Source of the DNA: Kitasatospora setae KM-6054
GTDB lineage: Bacteria > Actinomycetota > Actinomycetes > Streptomycetales > Streptomycetaceae
Length of the DNA: 64,000 nt
Assembly: GCF_000269985.1 (NCBI RefSeq)
Contig: NC_016109.1
Span: forward strand, 5,270,001-5,334,000
Direction: 5' to 3'
The translations under genes and the position numbers were made by a program. Positions 1 through 7,269 of the stretch are shown one piece after another (within the stretch, counting starts at the first letter, position 1; each line of letters starts with the position of its first letter). The notes below the pieces were generated by a model. It was not told the DNA's origin. It saw only the letters and a list, made by a program, of their open reading frames with translations, and searched no databases.

Positions 1-233
1 AGCGCAACGTGCTGCTCACGGTGCTCTCCCGGATCGGCCAGAACTCCCGCGTGGTCCTCACCCACGACGTCGCCCAGCGCGACAACCTGCGGGTCGGCCG
101 GTACGACGGCGTGGTCGCCGTGGTGGAGAAGCTGAAGGGCCACCCGCTGTTCGCCCACATCACGCTCACGCGTTCGGAGCGCTCGCCGATCGCCGCACTG
201 GTGACCGAGATGCTGGAGGACATCCAGCCGTAG
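1..233 (+). CDS. PhoH family protein, C-terminal fragment
   Basis: This is the last 76 or so codons of a gene that begins before the window. The readable part contains the stretch VVLTHDVAQRDNLRVGRYDG, followed by a segment ending ALVTEMLEDIQP. Both are typical of the C-terminal end of actinobacterial PhoH-type P-loop ATPases, proteins thought to act on RNA or with a PIN-type RNase domain. The Walker motifs lie outside the window, so the ATPase assignment rests on family resemblance of the tail only. The reading frame is open from base 3 and stops at 231-233, and a hairpin follows 23 bases later. Confidence 0.8.
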   Translation, partial: RNVLLTVLSRIGQNSRVVLTHDVAQRDNLRVGRYDGVVAVVEKLKGHPLFAHITLTRSERSPIAALVTEMLEDIQP

Positions 234-256
234 GCATAACGGGACACACCGGGGCA

Positions 257-287
257 AAGGGGTCTGGCGCATAGCGTCAGGCCCCTT
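257..287 (+). terminator. Intrinsic terminator after phoH
   Basis: A 14-bp stem (257-270 with 274-287, two G-T wobbles) closes on a 3-base loop just after the phoH stop codon. There is no long T-run, as is usual in this GC-rich lineage. Confidence 0.6.
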
Positions 288-638
288 CGCTGTCAGTCGA
301 ACTGACGTCGCCTCGACCGGTCGTGCACCAAACGCGCAGGTCGAAAAGTTTGTGAGATCCGCCACGGCACAGGGAATTGCGTAGACACGCCCGGGTGCGG
401 CATGGTGAGGGTTCTGTCAGGCCCCGCGTACGGCCCTGCACGCCCGGCAACTCCGGTCGGCGGGCGGACAACTGAACACCGCAGCGCCGTACGCCGCTCG
501 ATCACACCGCTCCCACCGGGCCCGCCCGGACGGACGGCCGAGCCCGCGCCTCCCGTGACCGAGCTCGACGGAGGCCAGTGCCAGGGGCAGATACGCGCCC
601 GTACGGTCACAGGACGGGCGACGCTGGAAGGAAACCAT
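288..638. other. Intergenic leader of the transglycosylase gene
   Basis: This 351-base gap contains a short hairpin (GTCAGT-CGA-ACTGAC near 292-306) and a relatively AT-rich patch at 341-355 that may hold the promoter. In other Streptomyces, genes for resuscitation factors and transglycosylases often carry a c-di-AMP riboswitch in this position. I looked for its conserved segments and did not see a convincing match, so none is called. Confidence 0.3.
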
Positions 639-1313
639 GTGACTCGGATCTCGGTCCGGGGAGTCGCCGTCGTCTCCGCCACCGCGGTGACCGCCGTCGG
701 CGCCGTCGTGGGCGCGGCCTCCGGTAGTGAGGGCAAGGCCGTCCAGACGGTCGACGTCGCGAGCGCCACGCTGCTCGCCGACGCACCCACCGGGGCGCAG
801 GCCCAGAACGTCAGCGACGGCATCGGCCGGCAGGCCGACGCCCAGCAGGTCTCCGCCGACGCCGCCGCCAAGAAGGCCGCCGAAGAGGCCGCCCGGCAGA
901 AGGCCGCGGCCGACGCCCAGGCCAAGGCCGACGCGGACAAGGCCGCCAAGGAGGCCGAGGCCAAGCGCGCCAAGGAGGAGGCCAACCGGGCCGCCGCCCG
1001 CAGCGTGCTGGCCACCATCAGCCCCGGCTCGGTCCAGGACATGGCGCTGCAGATCGTCGGCGACGCCAACCAGTTCCAGTGCTTCAGCCAGATCGTGAAG
1101 CGCGAGAGCGGCTGGAACTACACCGCCACCAACGCCTCCTCCGGCGCCTACGGCCTGGTCCAGGCGCTGCCCGGCTCCAAGATGGCCTCGGCCGGCGCGG
1201 ACTGGCGGACCAACCCCGAGACCCAGATCAAGTGGGGCCTCAGCTACATGAACAGCCGCTACGGCAGCCCCTGCGGCGCCTGGTCGTTCTGGCAGGCCCA
1301 CAACTGGTATTAG
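639..1313 (+). CDS. Secreted lytic transglycosylase-like (SLT) protein
   Basis: The 224-residue product has an N-terminal hydrophobic export segment (about residues 6-28, Ala/Val-rich). A Lys-Glu-Ala-rich region (about 75-120) then reads as a charged helix or coiled coil. The C-terminal domain from about residue 133 resembles lysozyme-like SLT domains. Its likely catalytic Glu156 sits in the motif KRESGWN, followed by GAYGLVQALPGSKM. Such proteins cleave or bind peptidoglycan outside the membrane. The GTG start at 639 is chosen because AAGGA lies about seven bases upstream and the signal segment begins there. The frame is open further upstream, but that part is arginine- and proline-rich and not protein-like. 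A strong terminator follows. Confidence 0.82.
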   Translation: MTRISVRGVAVVSATAVTAVGAVVGAASGSEGKAVQTVDVASATLLADAPTGAQAQNVSDGIGRQADAQQVSADAAAKKAAEEAARQKAAADAQAKADADKAAKEAEAKRAKEEANRAAARSVLATISPGSVQDMALQIVGDANQFQCFSQIVKRESGWNYTATNASSGAYGLVQALPGSKMASAGADWRTNPETQIKWGLSYMNSRYGSPCGAWSFWQAHNWY

Positions 1314-1326
1314 GCCGACCCGGCCC

Positions 1327-1368
1327 CGAAGGGCCCCGGCTCCCGCGACAGGGAGCCGGGGCCCTTCG
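1327..1368 (+). terminator. 18-bp stem terminator after the SLT gene
   Basis: A perfect 18-bp inverted repeat (1327-1344 and 1351-1368) with a 6-base loop begins 13 bases after the stop codon. Confidence 0.85.
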
Positions 1369-1414
1369 CGTCGTCCTGCCCTTCGCGTCGTCGTGCCGGC
1401 CGCGTCGTCGTGCC
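1367..1414. repeat. 17-bp tandem repeat, about 2.8 copies
   Basis: The core CGCGTCGTCNTGCC recurs at 1367, 1384 and 1401, a regular 17-base period. It directly follows the terminator. The rest of the gap to 1732 is GC-rich and I see no gene in it. Confidence 0.6.
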
Positions 1415-1731
1415 GGGGGCGGGCCGCCCCGCCCCGGCGGCGCTGACCAGTGCGCCGCGGGCGGCGGCGGCTCGGTGCGGACGCGGGGGAACGGAGCGGG
1501 TCCTGGTTGTCTCCGCTCCCGGCCGGTCCGCCGGCGGAAGGTCCGTCCCGCTCACACCCCTTCCCCGACCCCGCCGGGCAAAACCTCCCGGTAGCAGGCG
1601 ATTTGCCGGAATCCGTTCCCGGGCGGCCCGGACACCCCCGAGACCCGGTCCCCCGGCGGCGGGTAGCGTTCCTCACCGACGGCCGCGCGACCCGCGGCCG
1701 ACAGCGGACCGACAGCGGGGGAGACCGGGAA

Positions 1732-3177
1732 GTGACGGAAGAGACGGGCGGCAGCCGCTGGCGCGGCCTCGCCAAGGTGGGCGCGGTCGCCGCCGGACTG
1801 TTCGCGGCGGCCGAACGCCGCCGCCGGGCGGCCATCTCCGCCGAGGCGCACGCCCTCGCCACCGAACAGGCCGTCGAACTCGCCGCCGAACGGGCCGCCC
1901 TGCTCACCGCCGAGCAGACCGCCCGCCAACTCGCCGGACACACCGCCGGACCGGCCGAGGACCGGGCCGCCCCGCCCGCACCACCGGAAGGAGGGGCCGT
2001 GCGCGCCGACGACACCGTCCCCGCCCCGCGCGCCCCGCAGGCCGACGAACAGCAGCCGCCCCTCGCCCCGTTGGGCCGGCCCGCCAACCCGGTGGACGCC
2101 GTCCCCTGGACGCTGCGGGTCGCCGCCGAGTCGACCTGGCGGCTGCTGCTGCTCGGCGTCGCCCTCTACGTGGTGCTCCGGGTCGTCGACACCCTCAAGC
2201 TGGTCGCCTTCGCCGCCGTCGCCGCGCTGCTCATCTCCGCGCTGCTCGAACCCACCGTCTCCTGGCTGCGCCGGCACGGCGTCCCCCGCTCGCTGGCCGC
2301 CGCGATGACCTTCCTGGCCGGCCTGGCCAGCATCGCCCTGGTCGGCTGGTTCGTGTTCTGGCAGGTCTCCAGCAACCTCGACTCGGTCACCACCCAGGTG
2401 CAGGCCGGTGTCCTGAAGCTGCGCGGCTGGCTGCTCAACGGCCCGTTCCACCTGACGCCCGACCAGATCAACAACTTCACCAACCAGATCACCACCGCCA
2501 TCGGCAAGAACTCCGAGCAGCTCACCTCGGCCGGCTTCACCGGCGTCACCATCGCCGTCGAACTGCTCACCGGCGTGGTGCTCACCGCGTTCACCACGTT
2601 CTTCCTGCTCTACGACGGCGCCCGGATCTGGAGCTGGGTGCTGCGCGGCCTGCCCCGGCACTCCCGCTACGCGATGGCCGGCGCCGGCCCCAAGGCGTGG
2701 GCCACCCTCACCGCGTACGTCCGCGGCACCGTCGTCGTCGCCTTCATCGACGCGCTCTGCATCGGGATCGGGCTCGGCGTGCTCGGCGTGCCGATGGCGA
2801 TGCCGCTCGCCGTGATCATCTTCCTGGGCGCGTTCGTGCCGCTGGTCGGCGCGCTCGTCACCGGCACCATCGCGGTGCTGATCGCGCTGGTCACGGTCGG
2901 CCTCGGCAAGGCGCTGATCGCCCTCGCGATCCTGGTCGGCGTCCAGCAGTTGGAGGGCCACATCCTGCAGCCGCTCATCCTCGGCCGCGCCGTCCGGGTC
3001 CACCCGCTGGCCGTGGTCCTCGGCGTCGCCGCCGGCTCCATCCTCGGCGGCATCCCCGGCGCGATCGTCGCCGTCCCGCTGATCGCCGTCACCAACACCG
3101 TCACCGGCCACCTCCGCCAGCGCAACGCGGCCGGCCAGCAGGTCTTCCAGGCCATCGAGGCCGCCCGCAAGCAGTAG
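1732..3177 (+). CDS. AI-2E family transporter (PerM/YhhT-like membrane protein)
   Basis: This 481-residue protein belongs to the AI-2E/PerM exporter family. Members are thought to move small molecules or ions across the cytoplasmic membrane, and the substrate cannot be told from sequence. The first ~115 residues are cytoplasmic-looking, rich in Ala, Glu and Pro, with a helical stretch of Ala/Glu repeats. After that come paired hydrophobic helices beginning LLLLGVALYVVLRVVDTLKL. The C-terminal half has the family pattern, including VQQLEGHILQPLILGRAV and GGIPGAIVAVPLIAV. The GTG at 1732 is chosen because GGGGGAG lies eight bases before it. The frame extends upstream without protein-like sequence. 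It converges on ahpD across a 21-bp terminator stem. Confidence 0.85.
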   Translation: MTEETGGSRWRGLAKVGAVAAGLFAAAERRRRAAISAEAHALATEQAVELAAERAALLTAEQTARQLAGHTAGPAEDRAAPPAPPEGGAVRADDTVPAPRAPQADEQQPPLAPLGRPANPVDAVPWTLRVAAESTWRLLLLGVALYVVLRVVDTLKLVAFAAVAALLISALLEPTVSWLRRHGVPRSLAAAMTFLAGLASIALVGWFVFWQVSSNLDSVTTQVQAGVLKLRGWLLNGPFHLTPDQINNFTNQITTAIGKNSEQLTSAGFTGVTIAVELLTGVVLTAFTTFFLLYDGARIWSWVLRGLPRHSRYAMAGAGPKAWATLTAYVRGTVVVAFIDALCIGIGLGVLGVPMAMPLAVIIFLGAFVPLVGALVTGTIAVLIALVTVGLGKALIALAILVGVQQLEGHILQPLILGRAVRVHPLAVVLGVAAGSILGGIPGAIVAVPLIAVTNTVTGHLRQRNAAGQQVFQAIEAARKQ

Positions 3178-3193
3178 CGGCCCGGCGTACGGC

Positions 3194-3240
3194 GACGGGT
3201 CCGCCCGGGAGAGAACCGATCTCTCCCGGGCGGACCCGTC
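3194..3240. terminator. Bidirectional terminator between the AI-2E gene and ahpD
   Basis: A perfect 21-bp inverted repeat (3194-3214 with 3220-3240) and a 5-base loop lie between two convergent genes. It can serve both strands. Confidence 0.9.
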
Positions 3241-3262
3241 ACCGTGCCTGCCGCCGCCGCCC

Positions 3263-3796
3263 TCAGCGGGGCAGCTGCGCCTCCGCGTCCAGCACCGCGG
3301 CGACGGCCTGGACGGTCGCCGCGATCTTGATCGCGGCCTGGATGACCTCGCGGTCGACGCCCGCCTTGCGCAGCACGCCCTCGTGCGAGTCGAGGCACTG
3401 GCCGCAGCCGTTGATCGCCGAGACGGCGAAGGACCACAGCTCGAAGTCGACCTTGTCGACGCCCGGGTTGCCGATGATGTTCATCCGCAGGCCGGCCCGC
3501 ATCGTCCCGTACTCCTTGTCGGAGAGCAGGTGCAGCGTCCGGTAGTAGACGTTGTTCATCGCCATGACCGCCGCCGCGCCCTTGGCGGCCTCGTAGGCCT
3601 CGGGCTTCAGGTTGGCCCTGGCCTCGGGCTCCAGCTCGCGCAGCACGCTCGCCGAGCGGGTGGCCATCGCGCAGGCCAGGACGGTGCCCCAGAGCTGCTG
3701 CTCGGGCAGGTCGGAGTTGCCGATCACCGAGCCGAGGTTGAGCTTGAGGTCCTTGGCGTAGTCCGGCAGGGCGGCCTTGAGTTCGTCGAGCGCCAT
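3263..3796 (-). CDS. ahpD: Alkyl hydroperoxide reductase AhpD (carboxymuconolactone decarboxylase fold)
   Basis: AhpD is the thiol partner that re-reduces the peroxiredoxin AhpC in actinobacteria, which lack AhpF. The 177-residue product matches the usual family length. Its CxxC site is CGQC at Cys131 and Cys134, with His138 and Glu119 in the positions known for the M. tuberculosis proton-relay residues. The ATG start is five bases after the ahpC stop with no strong separate Shine-Dalgarno, so translation is probably coupled to ahpC. The gene is second in the ahpC-ahpD operon, and OxyR most likely controls both from the divergent region upstream of ahpC. Confidence 0.95.
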   Translation of the reverse strand: MALDELKAALPDYAKDLKLNLGSVIGNSDLPEQQLWGTVLACAMATRSASVLRELEPEARANLKPEAYEAAKGAAAVMAMNNVYYRTLHLLSDKEYGTMRAGLRMNIIGNPGVDKVDFELWSFAVSAINGCGQCLDSHEGVLRKAGVDREVIQAAIKIAATVQAVAAVLDAEAQLPR

Positions 3797-3801
3797 CGGG
3801 G

Positions 3802-4353
3802 TCAGCCGGCCAGCAGGGACTGGGCGTCGAGGGTGTCCTCGCCCTTGGTCCAGTTGCACGGGCACAGCTCGTCGGTCTGCAGGGCGTCGAGGACCCGCAG
3901 CACCTCCTTGGGGTTCCGGCCGACGGAGCCGGCGGTCACCATGACGAACTGGATCTCGTTGTTCGGGTCGACGATGAAGACCGCGCGCTGGGCGGTGCCG
4001 TCCGCGCCCTCGACGCCGCAGGCCCGCATCAGGTCGTGCTTGACGTCGGCGAGCATCGGGAAGGGCAGGTCGCGCAGGTCCTTGTGGTCCTTGCGCCAGG
4101 CGTGGTGGACGTACTCGGAGTCGCCGGAGACGCCGAGGATCTGGGCGTCGCGGTCGGCGAACTCCTCGTTCAGCTTGCCGAACGCGGCGATCTCGGTCGG
4201 GCAGACGAAGGTGAAGTCCATCGGCCAGAAGAACACCACGCGCCACTTGCCCTCGTAGGACTTGTGGTTGATCTCGGCGAACGCGCTCGCGGCGTCGAGG
4301 TCCACGCAGGCGTTGAGTTCGTACTCGGGGAACTTGTCGCCGATCGTCAGCAC
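3802..4353 (-). CDS. ahpC: Alkyl hydroperoxide reductase AhpC (2-Cys peroxiredoxin)
   Basis: AhpC reduces organic hydroperoxides and hydrogen peroxide in the cytoplasm. The 183-residue protein carries the peroxidatic Cys51 in FTFVCPTE and two C-terminal cysteines, Cys164 and Cys166, in the motif CPCNW. This is the three-cysteine arrangement seen in mycobacterial AhpC, which uses AhpD as its reductant. The start is GTG at 4353, preceded by GGAG at a good distance. It heads the operon ahpC-ahpD and diverges from oxyR across 168 bases. A 7-bp inverted repeat at 4382-4400 lies in or beside its leader. Confidence 0.96.
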   Translation of the reverse strand: MLTIGDKFPEYELNACVDLDAASAFAEINHKSYEGKWRVVFFWPMDFTFVCPTEIAAFGKLNEEFADRDAQILGVSGDSEYVHHAWRKDHKDLRDLPFPMLADVKHDLMRACGVEGADGTAQRAVFIVDPNNEIQFVMVTAGSVGRNPKEVLRVLDALQTDELCPCNWTKGEDTLDAQSLLAG

Positions 4354-4521
4354 GTCGCATCTCCAGGGTGTGGGACGAGGGATGTCCGGATTGCGGACAT
4401 TTCCCAGCCTTGCACATGGTTACTGATCAGTGAAATCGGTTCTGCCGCGGCCCGCGATAGGCAAGTCCGATCAGTGCGGCAGACTGGGGCCAGCGCACCC
4501 GCACCGGCAGGAAGCACCACC
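4354..4521. promoter_or_regulatory. Divergent ahpC/oxyR control region
   Basis: This 168-base region lies between the divergent genes. The segment 4454-4472 (GCGATAG..CCGATC) has the LysR-type T-N11-A form, with GAT and ATC ends, and is the best OxyR box candidate. Another palindrome, ACTGATCAGT, lies at 4422-4431. A perfect 7-bp inverted repeat, ATGTCCG-GATTG-CGGACAT, lies at 4382-4400 about 29 bases before the ahpC start. Binding is inferred from gene arrangement and known OxyR control of ahpCD in Streptomyces. Confidence 0.6.
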
Positions 4522-5535
4522 GTGAAGCCCAGCACGCCCCGCACCCCCACCGTCTCCCAGCTGCGGGCCTTCGCCGCCGTCGCCGAGCACCGGCACTTCC
4601 GGGACGCCGCGGCCGCGATCGGCACCAGCCAGTCCGCGCTCTCCGGGGCGGTCGCCGCGCTGGAGGAGTCGCTCGGCGCGCAGCTGGTCGAGCGGACCAC
4701 CCGCAAGGTCGTGATCACCCCGCTCGGGGAGCGGATCGCCGGGCACTCCCGCCGGGTGCTGTCCGCGCTGCACGCGCTCACCGAGGAGGCCGAGGCCGCC
4801 CGCCGCCCGTTCACCGGGCCGCTGCACCTCGGAGTGATCCCGACCGTCGCACCGTACCTGCTGCCCACCGTGCTGCGGCTGGTCCGCGGCACCTACCCCG
4901 ACCTCGAACTGCACGTCCACGAGGAGCGCACCCCCTCGCTGCTGAACGGCCTCGCCGACGGGCGGCTCGACCTGCTGCTGCTCGCGCTGCCCGCCGGCGG
5001 GCCGCTGCCGGTGGCCGAGATCCCGCTGTTCGACGAGGACTTCGTGCTGGTGGTGCCGCCCGAGCACGAGCTCTCCGGCCGGGTCGACGTCCCCCGCGAC
5101 GTCCTGCTCGACCTGGACGTCCTGCTGCTGGAGGAAGGCCACTGCCTGCGCGACCAGGCCCTGGAGATCTGCCGCGAGGCCGGCGCCGAGCAGGCCGGCG
5201 GCAGCACCCGGGCCGCCGGACTCGCCACCCTGGTGCAGCTGGTGGCCGGCGGCCTCGGCTGTACCCTGCTGCCCGCCACCGCGCTCGACGTCGAGACCGG
5301 CCGCACCGACCGGCTCGCCGCCGTCCGGTTCGCCCAGCCCGCCCCCGGCCGCCGGATCGGCCTCGCCCACCGCCCCGGCTCCGCCCGCACCGGCGAGTAC
5401 GGCCGGTTCGCGGCCGCCCTCCGCGAGGCCCTGCGCGGCCTGCCGGTCCGGCTCGCCGCGCCGCCCGCCGCGCCGCCCGCCGTGCCGAAGGGCCCCACCG
5501 GAACGGGTGACCCCGCCACCGCCCGGCCGAGTTGA
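4522..5535 (+). CDS. oxyR: Hydrogen peroxide-sensing LysR-type regulator OxyR
   Basis: This 337-residue LysR-type regulator has an N-terminal winged helix-turn-helix (about residues 10-70) and a substrate-binding-like sensor domain from about residue 98. The peroxide-sensing cysteines are in the motif EEGHCLRDQALEICR, at Cys208 and Cys217, matching the reactive and resolving pair of known OxyR proteins. It activates ahpC-ahpD, which diverges from it. The GTG start has GGCAGGAAG about nine bases upstream. The frame extends upstream to 4036, but that part overlaps ahpC on the other strand and is not used. The last ~25 residues are a Pro/Ala-rich tail beyond the family core. Confidence 0.93.
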   Translation: MKPSTPRTPTVSQLRAFAAVAEHRHFRDAAAAIGTSQSALSGAVAALEESLGAQLVERTTRKVVITPLGERIAGHSRRVLSALHALTEEAEAARRPFTGPLHLGVIPTVAPYLLPTVLRLVRGTYPDLELHVHEERTPSLLNGLADGRLDLLLLALPAGGPLPVAEIPLFDEDFVLVVPPEHELSGRVDVPRDVLLDLDVLLLEEGHCLRDQALEICREAGAEQAGGSTRAAGLATLVQLVAGGLGCTLLPATALDVETGRTDRLAAVRFAQPAPGRRIGLAHRPGSARTGEYGRFAAALREALRGLPVRLAAPPAAPPAVPKGPTGTGDPATARPS

Positions 5536-5614
5536 CGCCGCGTCACCTTCACCCGCCGGTCGGGCGTGCGGCGGCCGGGACACGGGCATAAACCCGTCCG
5601 AGGGGGTGGTGCCG

Positions 5615-6544
5615 GTGTACGTGTCGCGGATCAGGGTCTCCGGGGTGAAGTGCTTCGACGGCGCGCGCGAGGTCGACCTGGCGATCCCGCCCGGCCCGGG
5701 CTGGACGGTCTTCGCCGGCCCGAACGGCAGCGGCAAGACCACCCTGCTGCGCGCCCTCGCGATGGCGCTCGGCGCCCTGCCCTCCGGCCCGCCCGCCCGC
5801 TGGGGCGCCCGCGGCTGGGTGCGCGCCGACCCCGCGCCGCGCTGGCGGGTCGGCGACCCGCCCGGCCCCGCCCGGGCCCGCTACCCGCTGCCCGCCGAGG
5901 GCCGCCGTGTCCCGCTGGACGCCGACCTGCTCGCCGAGGTGCTGCCGGCCGGCTGGCGGGTCAGCGACCCGGAGCGCCAGCACGTCGCCCGCGCCGGCAC
6001 CGACCTCCCGCTGGACGAACTCGGCGACGGCACCGCCGCGTTGGCCCGCCTGGTCAGCTGGCTCGCGGCCGCCCCCGAGACCCCCGGCCCGGTCCTGCTC
6101 GACGACGTCGACCGGCACCTGCACCCGCGCTGGCAGCAGCGGCTCGGCCCCTGGCTGACCGCGCGCTTCCCGCACACCCAGTTCCTGGTCGCCACCCACA
6201 GCCCGTACGTCTGCCAGGCCGCCGACCCCGGCGCCCTGGTCCGGCTGCCCGGCCCCGACGAGGACCGCGCCCCCTACCGGCTGGACGAGGAGATCCGGCA
6301 GCGGGTGCTCTACGGCAGCGGTGAGGACACCGCGCTCTCCGAACTCTTCGCCCTGCCCAGCGCCTACTCGCCCGCCGCCGAGGCCGAACGCCGGATGCTG
6401 GTCCGGCTGGAGCGCAAGATGTACGCCGGGCAGGCCACCGACGCCGAGCTCGCCGCGTACCGCGAACTCGGCGCCAGGCTCAACAGCTCGCTGACCGCCC
6501 GGATCGACGAGGTCACCGCCCGGCTGCTCGGCAGGGACGGGTGA
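5615..6544 (+). CDS. Compact AAA/ABC-type ATPase, partner of the HNH nuclease (PtuA-like)
   Basis: The 309-residue protein is a small RecF/SMC-like ATPase. Walker A is GPNGSGKTT (residues 35-43). A degenerate signature, LGDGTAALARL, lies near 136-146. Walker B reads VLLDDVDRHLHP (160-171), with Asp in place of the usual Glu, and the H-loop is ATHSPY (His195). No coiled-coil insertion is present, so it is shorter than typical PtuA. The tail from about 255 is helical and charged. The GTG at 5615 has AGGGGG eight bases upstream; GTG codons at 5606 and 5609 sit too close to that site. Its stop overlaps the start of the HNH gene as GTGA, which implies coupling. A defence role is inferred from the pairing. 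A housekeeping repair role is the alternative. Confidence 0.75.
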   Translation: MYVSRIRVSGVKCFDGAREVDLAIPPGPGWTVFAGPNGSGKTTLLRALAMALGALPSGPPARWGARGWVRADPAPRWRVGDPPGPARARYPLPAEGRRVPLDADLLAEVLPAGWRVSDPERQHVARAGTDLPLDELGDGTAALARLVSWLAAAPETPGPVLLDDVDRHLHPRWQQRLGPWLTARFPHTQFLVATHSPYVCQAADPGALVRLPGPDEDRAPYRLDEEIRQRVLYGSGEDTALSELFALPSAYSPAAEAERRMLVRLERKMYAGQATDAELAAYRELGARLNSSLTARIDEVTARLLGRDG

Positions 6545-7269
6545 TCCCGCTCCAGCGGCCGCCGCTCCAGGCCCGGCTGGCCGCCGAACTCGCCCGCGCC
6601 ACCGACCGGATACGCGCCGACGGGCCCGACACCGCCACCGGGCGCGCCGCCTGGCGCCGCGCCGTCCGCCCCAAGGCCCAACTCCGGCTGATGCTCCGGC
6701 AGATGGCGCCCGGCCTGGAACGCTGCATGTACTGCGGCGACAACCTCGGCACCGACATCGACCACTTCGAACCGATCGCCCAGGCCCCGCTGCGCACCTT
6801 CGACTGGCAGAACCACCTGCTGGCCTGCGCGCACTGCAACAGCAACCGCAAGCGCGACCTCTTCCCGCGCGACCCCGCCACCGGCGACGGCCTGCTGGTC
6901 GACCCCTGCCGCGAGGACCCGGCCGACCACCTGCGGCTCTACCTGGACTCCGGCGCGTACGACCCGCTGACCGTCCGCGGCGAGGCCACCATCGAGGTGT
7001 TCGGCCTCAACGAGCGGCCCGAACTCGTCCGCGGCCGCCGGATGATGTTCGCCGTGGTCAAGGCCCTGCTGCTGGCCCACCGGGCCGCCGGCACCCCGGC
7101 CGAGGCCGCCGAGTACGCCGCCGCGCTGCGCGAGATCCACCACGCCGACGTGCTGCGCACCGTCCTCGCGCTGCGCCGCAGCCGCCCGCTGGCACACGCC
7201 GTGCTCGGCCCCGAGGTGCTCGCGGCGCTCGAACAACTGGTGTCCCGGCCAGGGGGGTTCGGCGGCTGA
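6541..7269 (+). CDS. HNH endonuclease (PtuB-like)
   Basis: This 242-residue protein carries a zinc-stabilised HNH nuclease core. Cys62 and Cys65 are in CMYCG, Asp74-His75 in DIDHFEP, Asn91 in WQNHLLAC, and Cys96 and Cys99 in CAHCN, followed by Lys104. The second half has the pattern FP..GLLVDPC, then VFGLNERPELVRGRR. That pattern recalls the PtuB/TIGR02646-type HNH proteins of Septu and retron-linked systems. It starts with GTG inside the stop codon of the ATPase gene, so the two are translated together. The stop codon directly abuts the convergent phosphatase gene with no spacer. The HNH call is firm; the Septu relationship is an inference. Confidence 0.8.
   Translation: MIPLQRPPLQARLAAELARATDRIRADGPDTATGRAAWRRAVRPKAQLRLMLRQMAPGLERCMYCGDNLGTDIDHFEPIAQAPLRTFDWQNHLLACAHCNSNRKRDLFPRDPATGDGLLVDPCREDPADHLRLYLDSGAYDPLTVRGEATIEVFGLNERPELVRGRRMMFAVVKALLLAHRAAGTPAEAAEYAAALREIHHADVLRTVLALRRSRPLAHAVLGPEVLAALEQLVSRPGGFGG

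Noticed and set aside
288..638. Possible c-di-AMP (ydaO) riboswitch in the leader of the SLT-domain gene
   Set aside because: The location fits known Streptomyces examples, but I could not match the conserved ydaO segments by eye. A covariance search is needed, so I did not call it.
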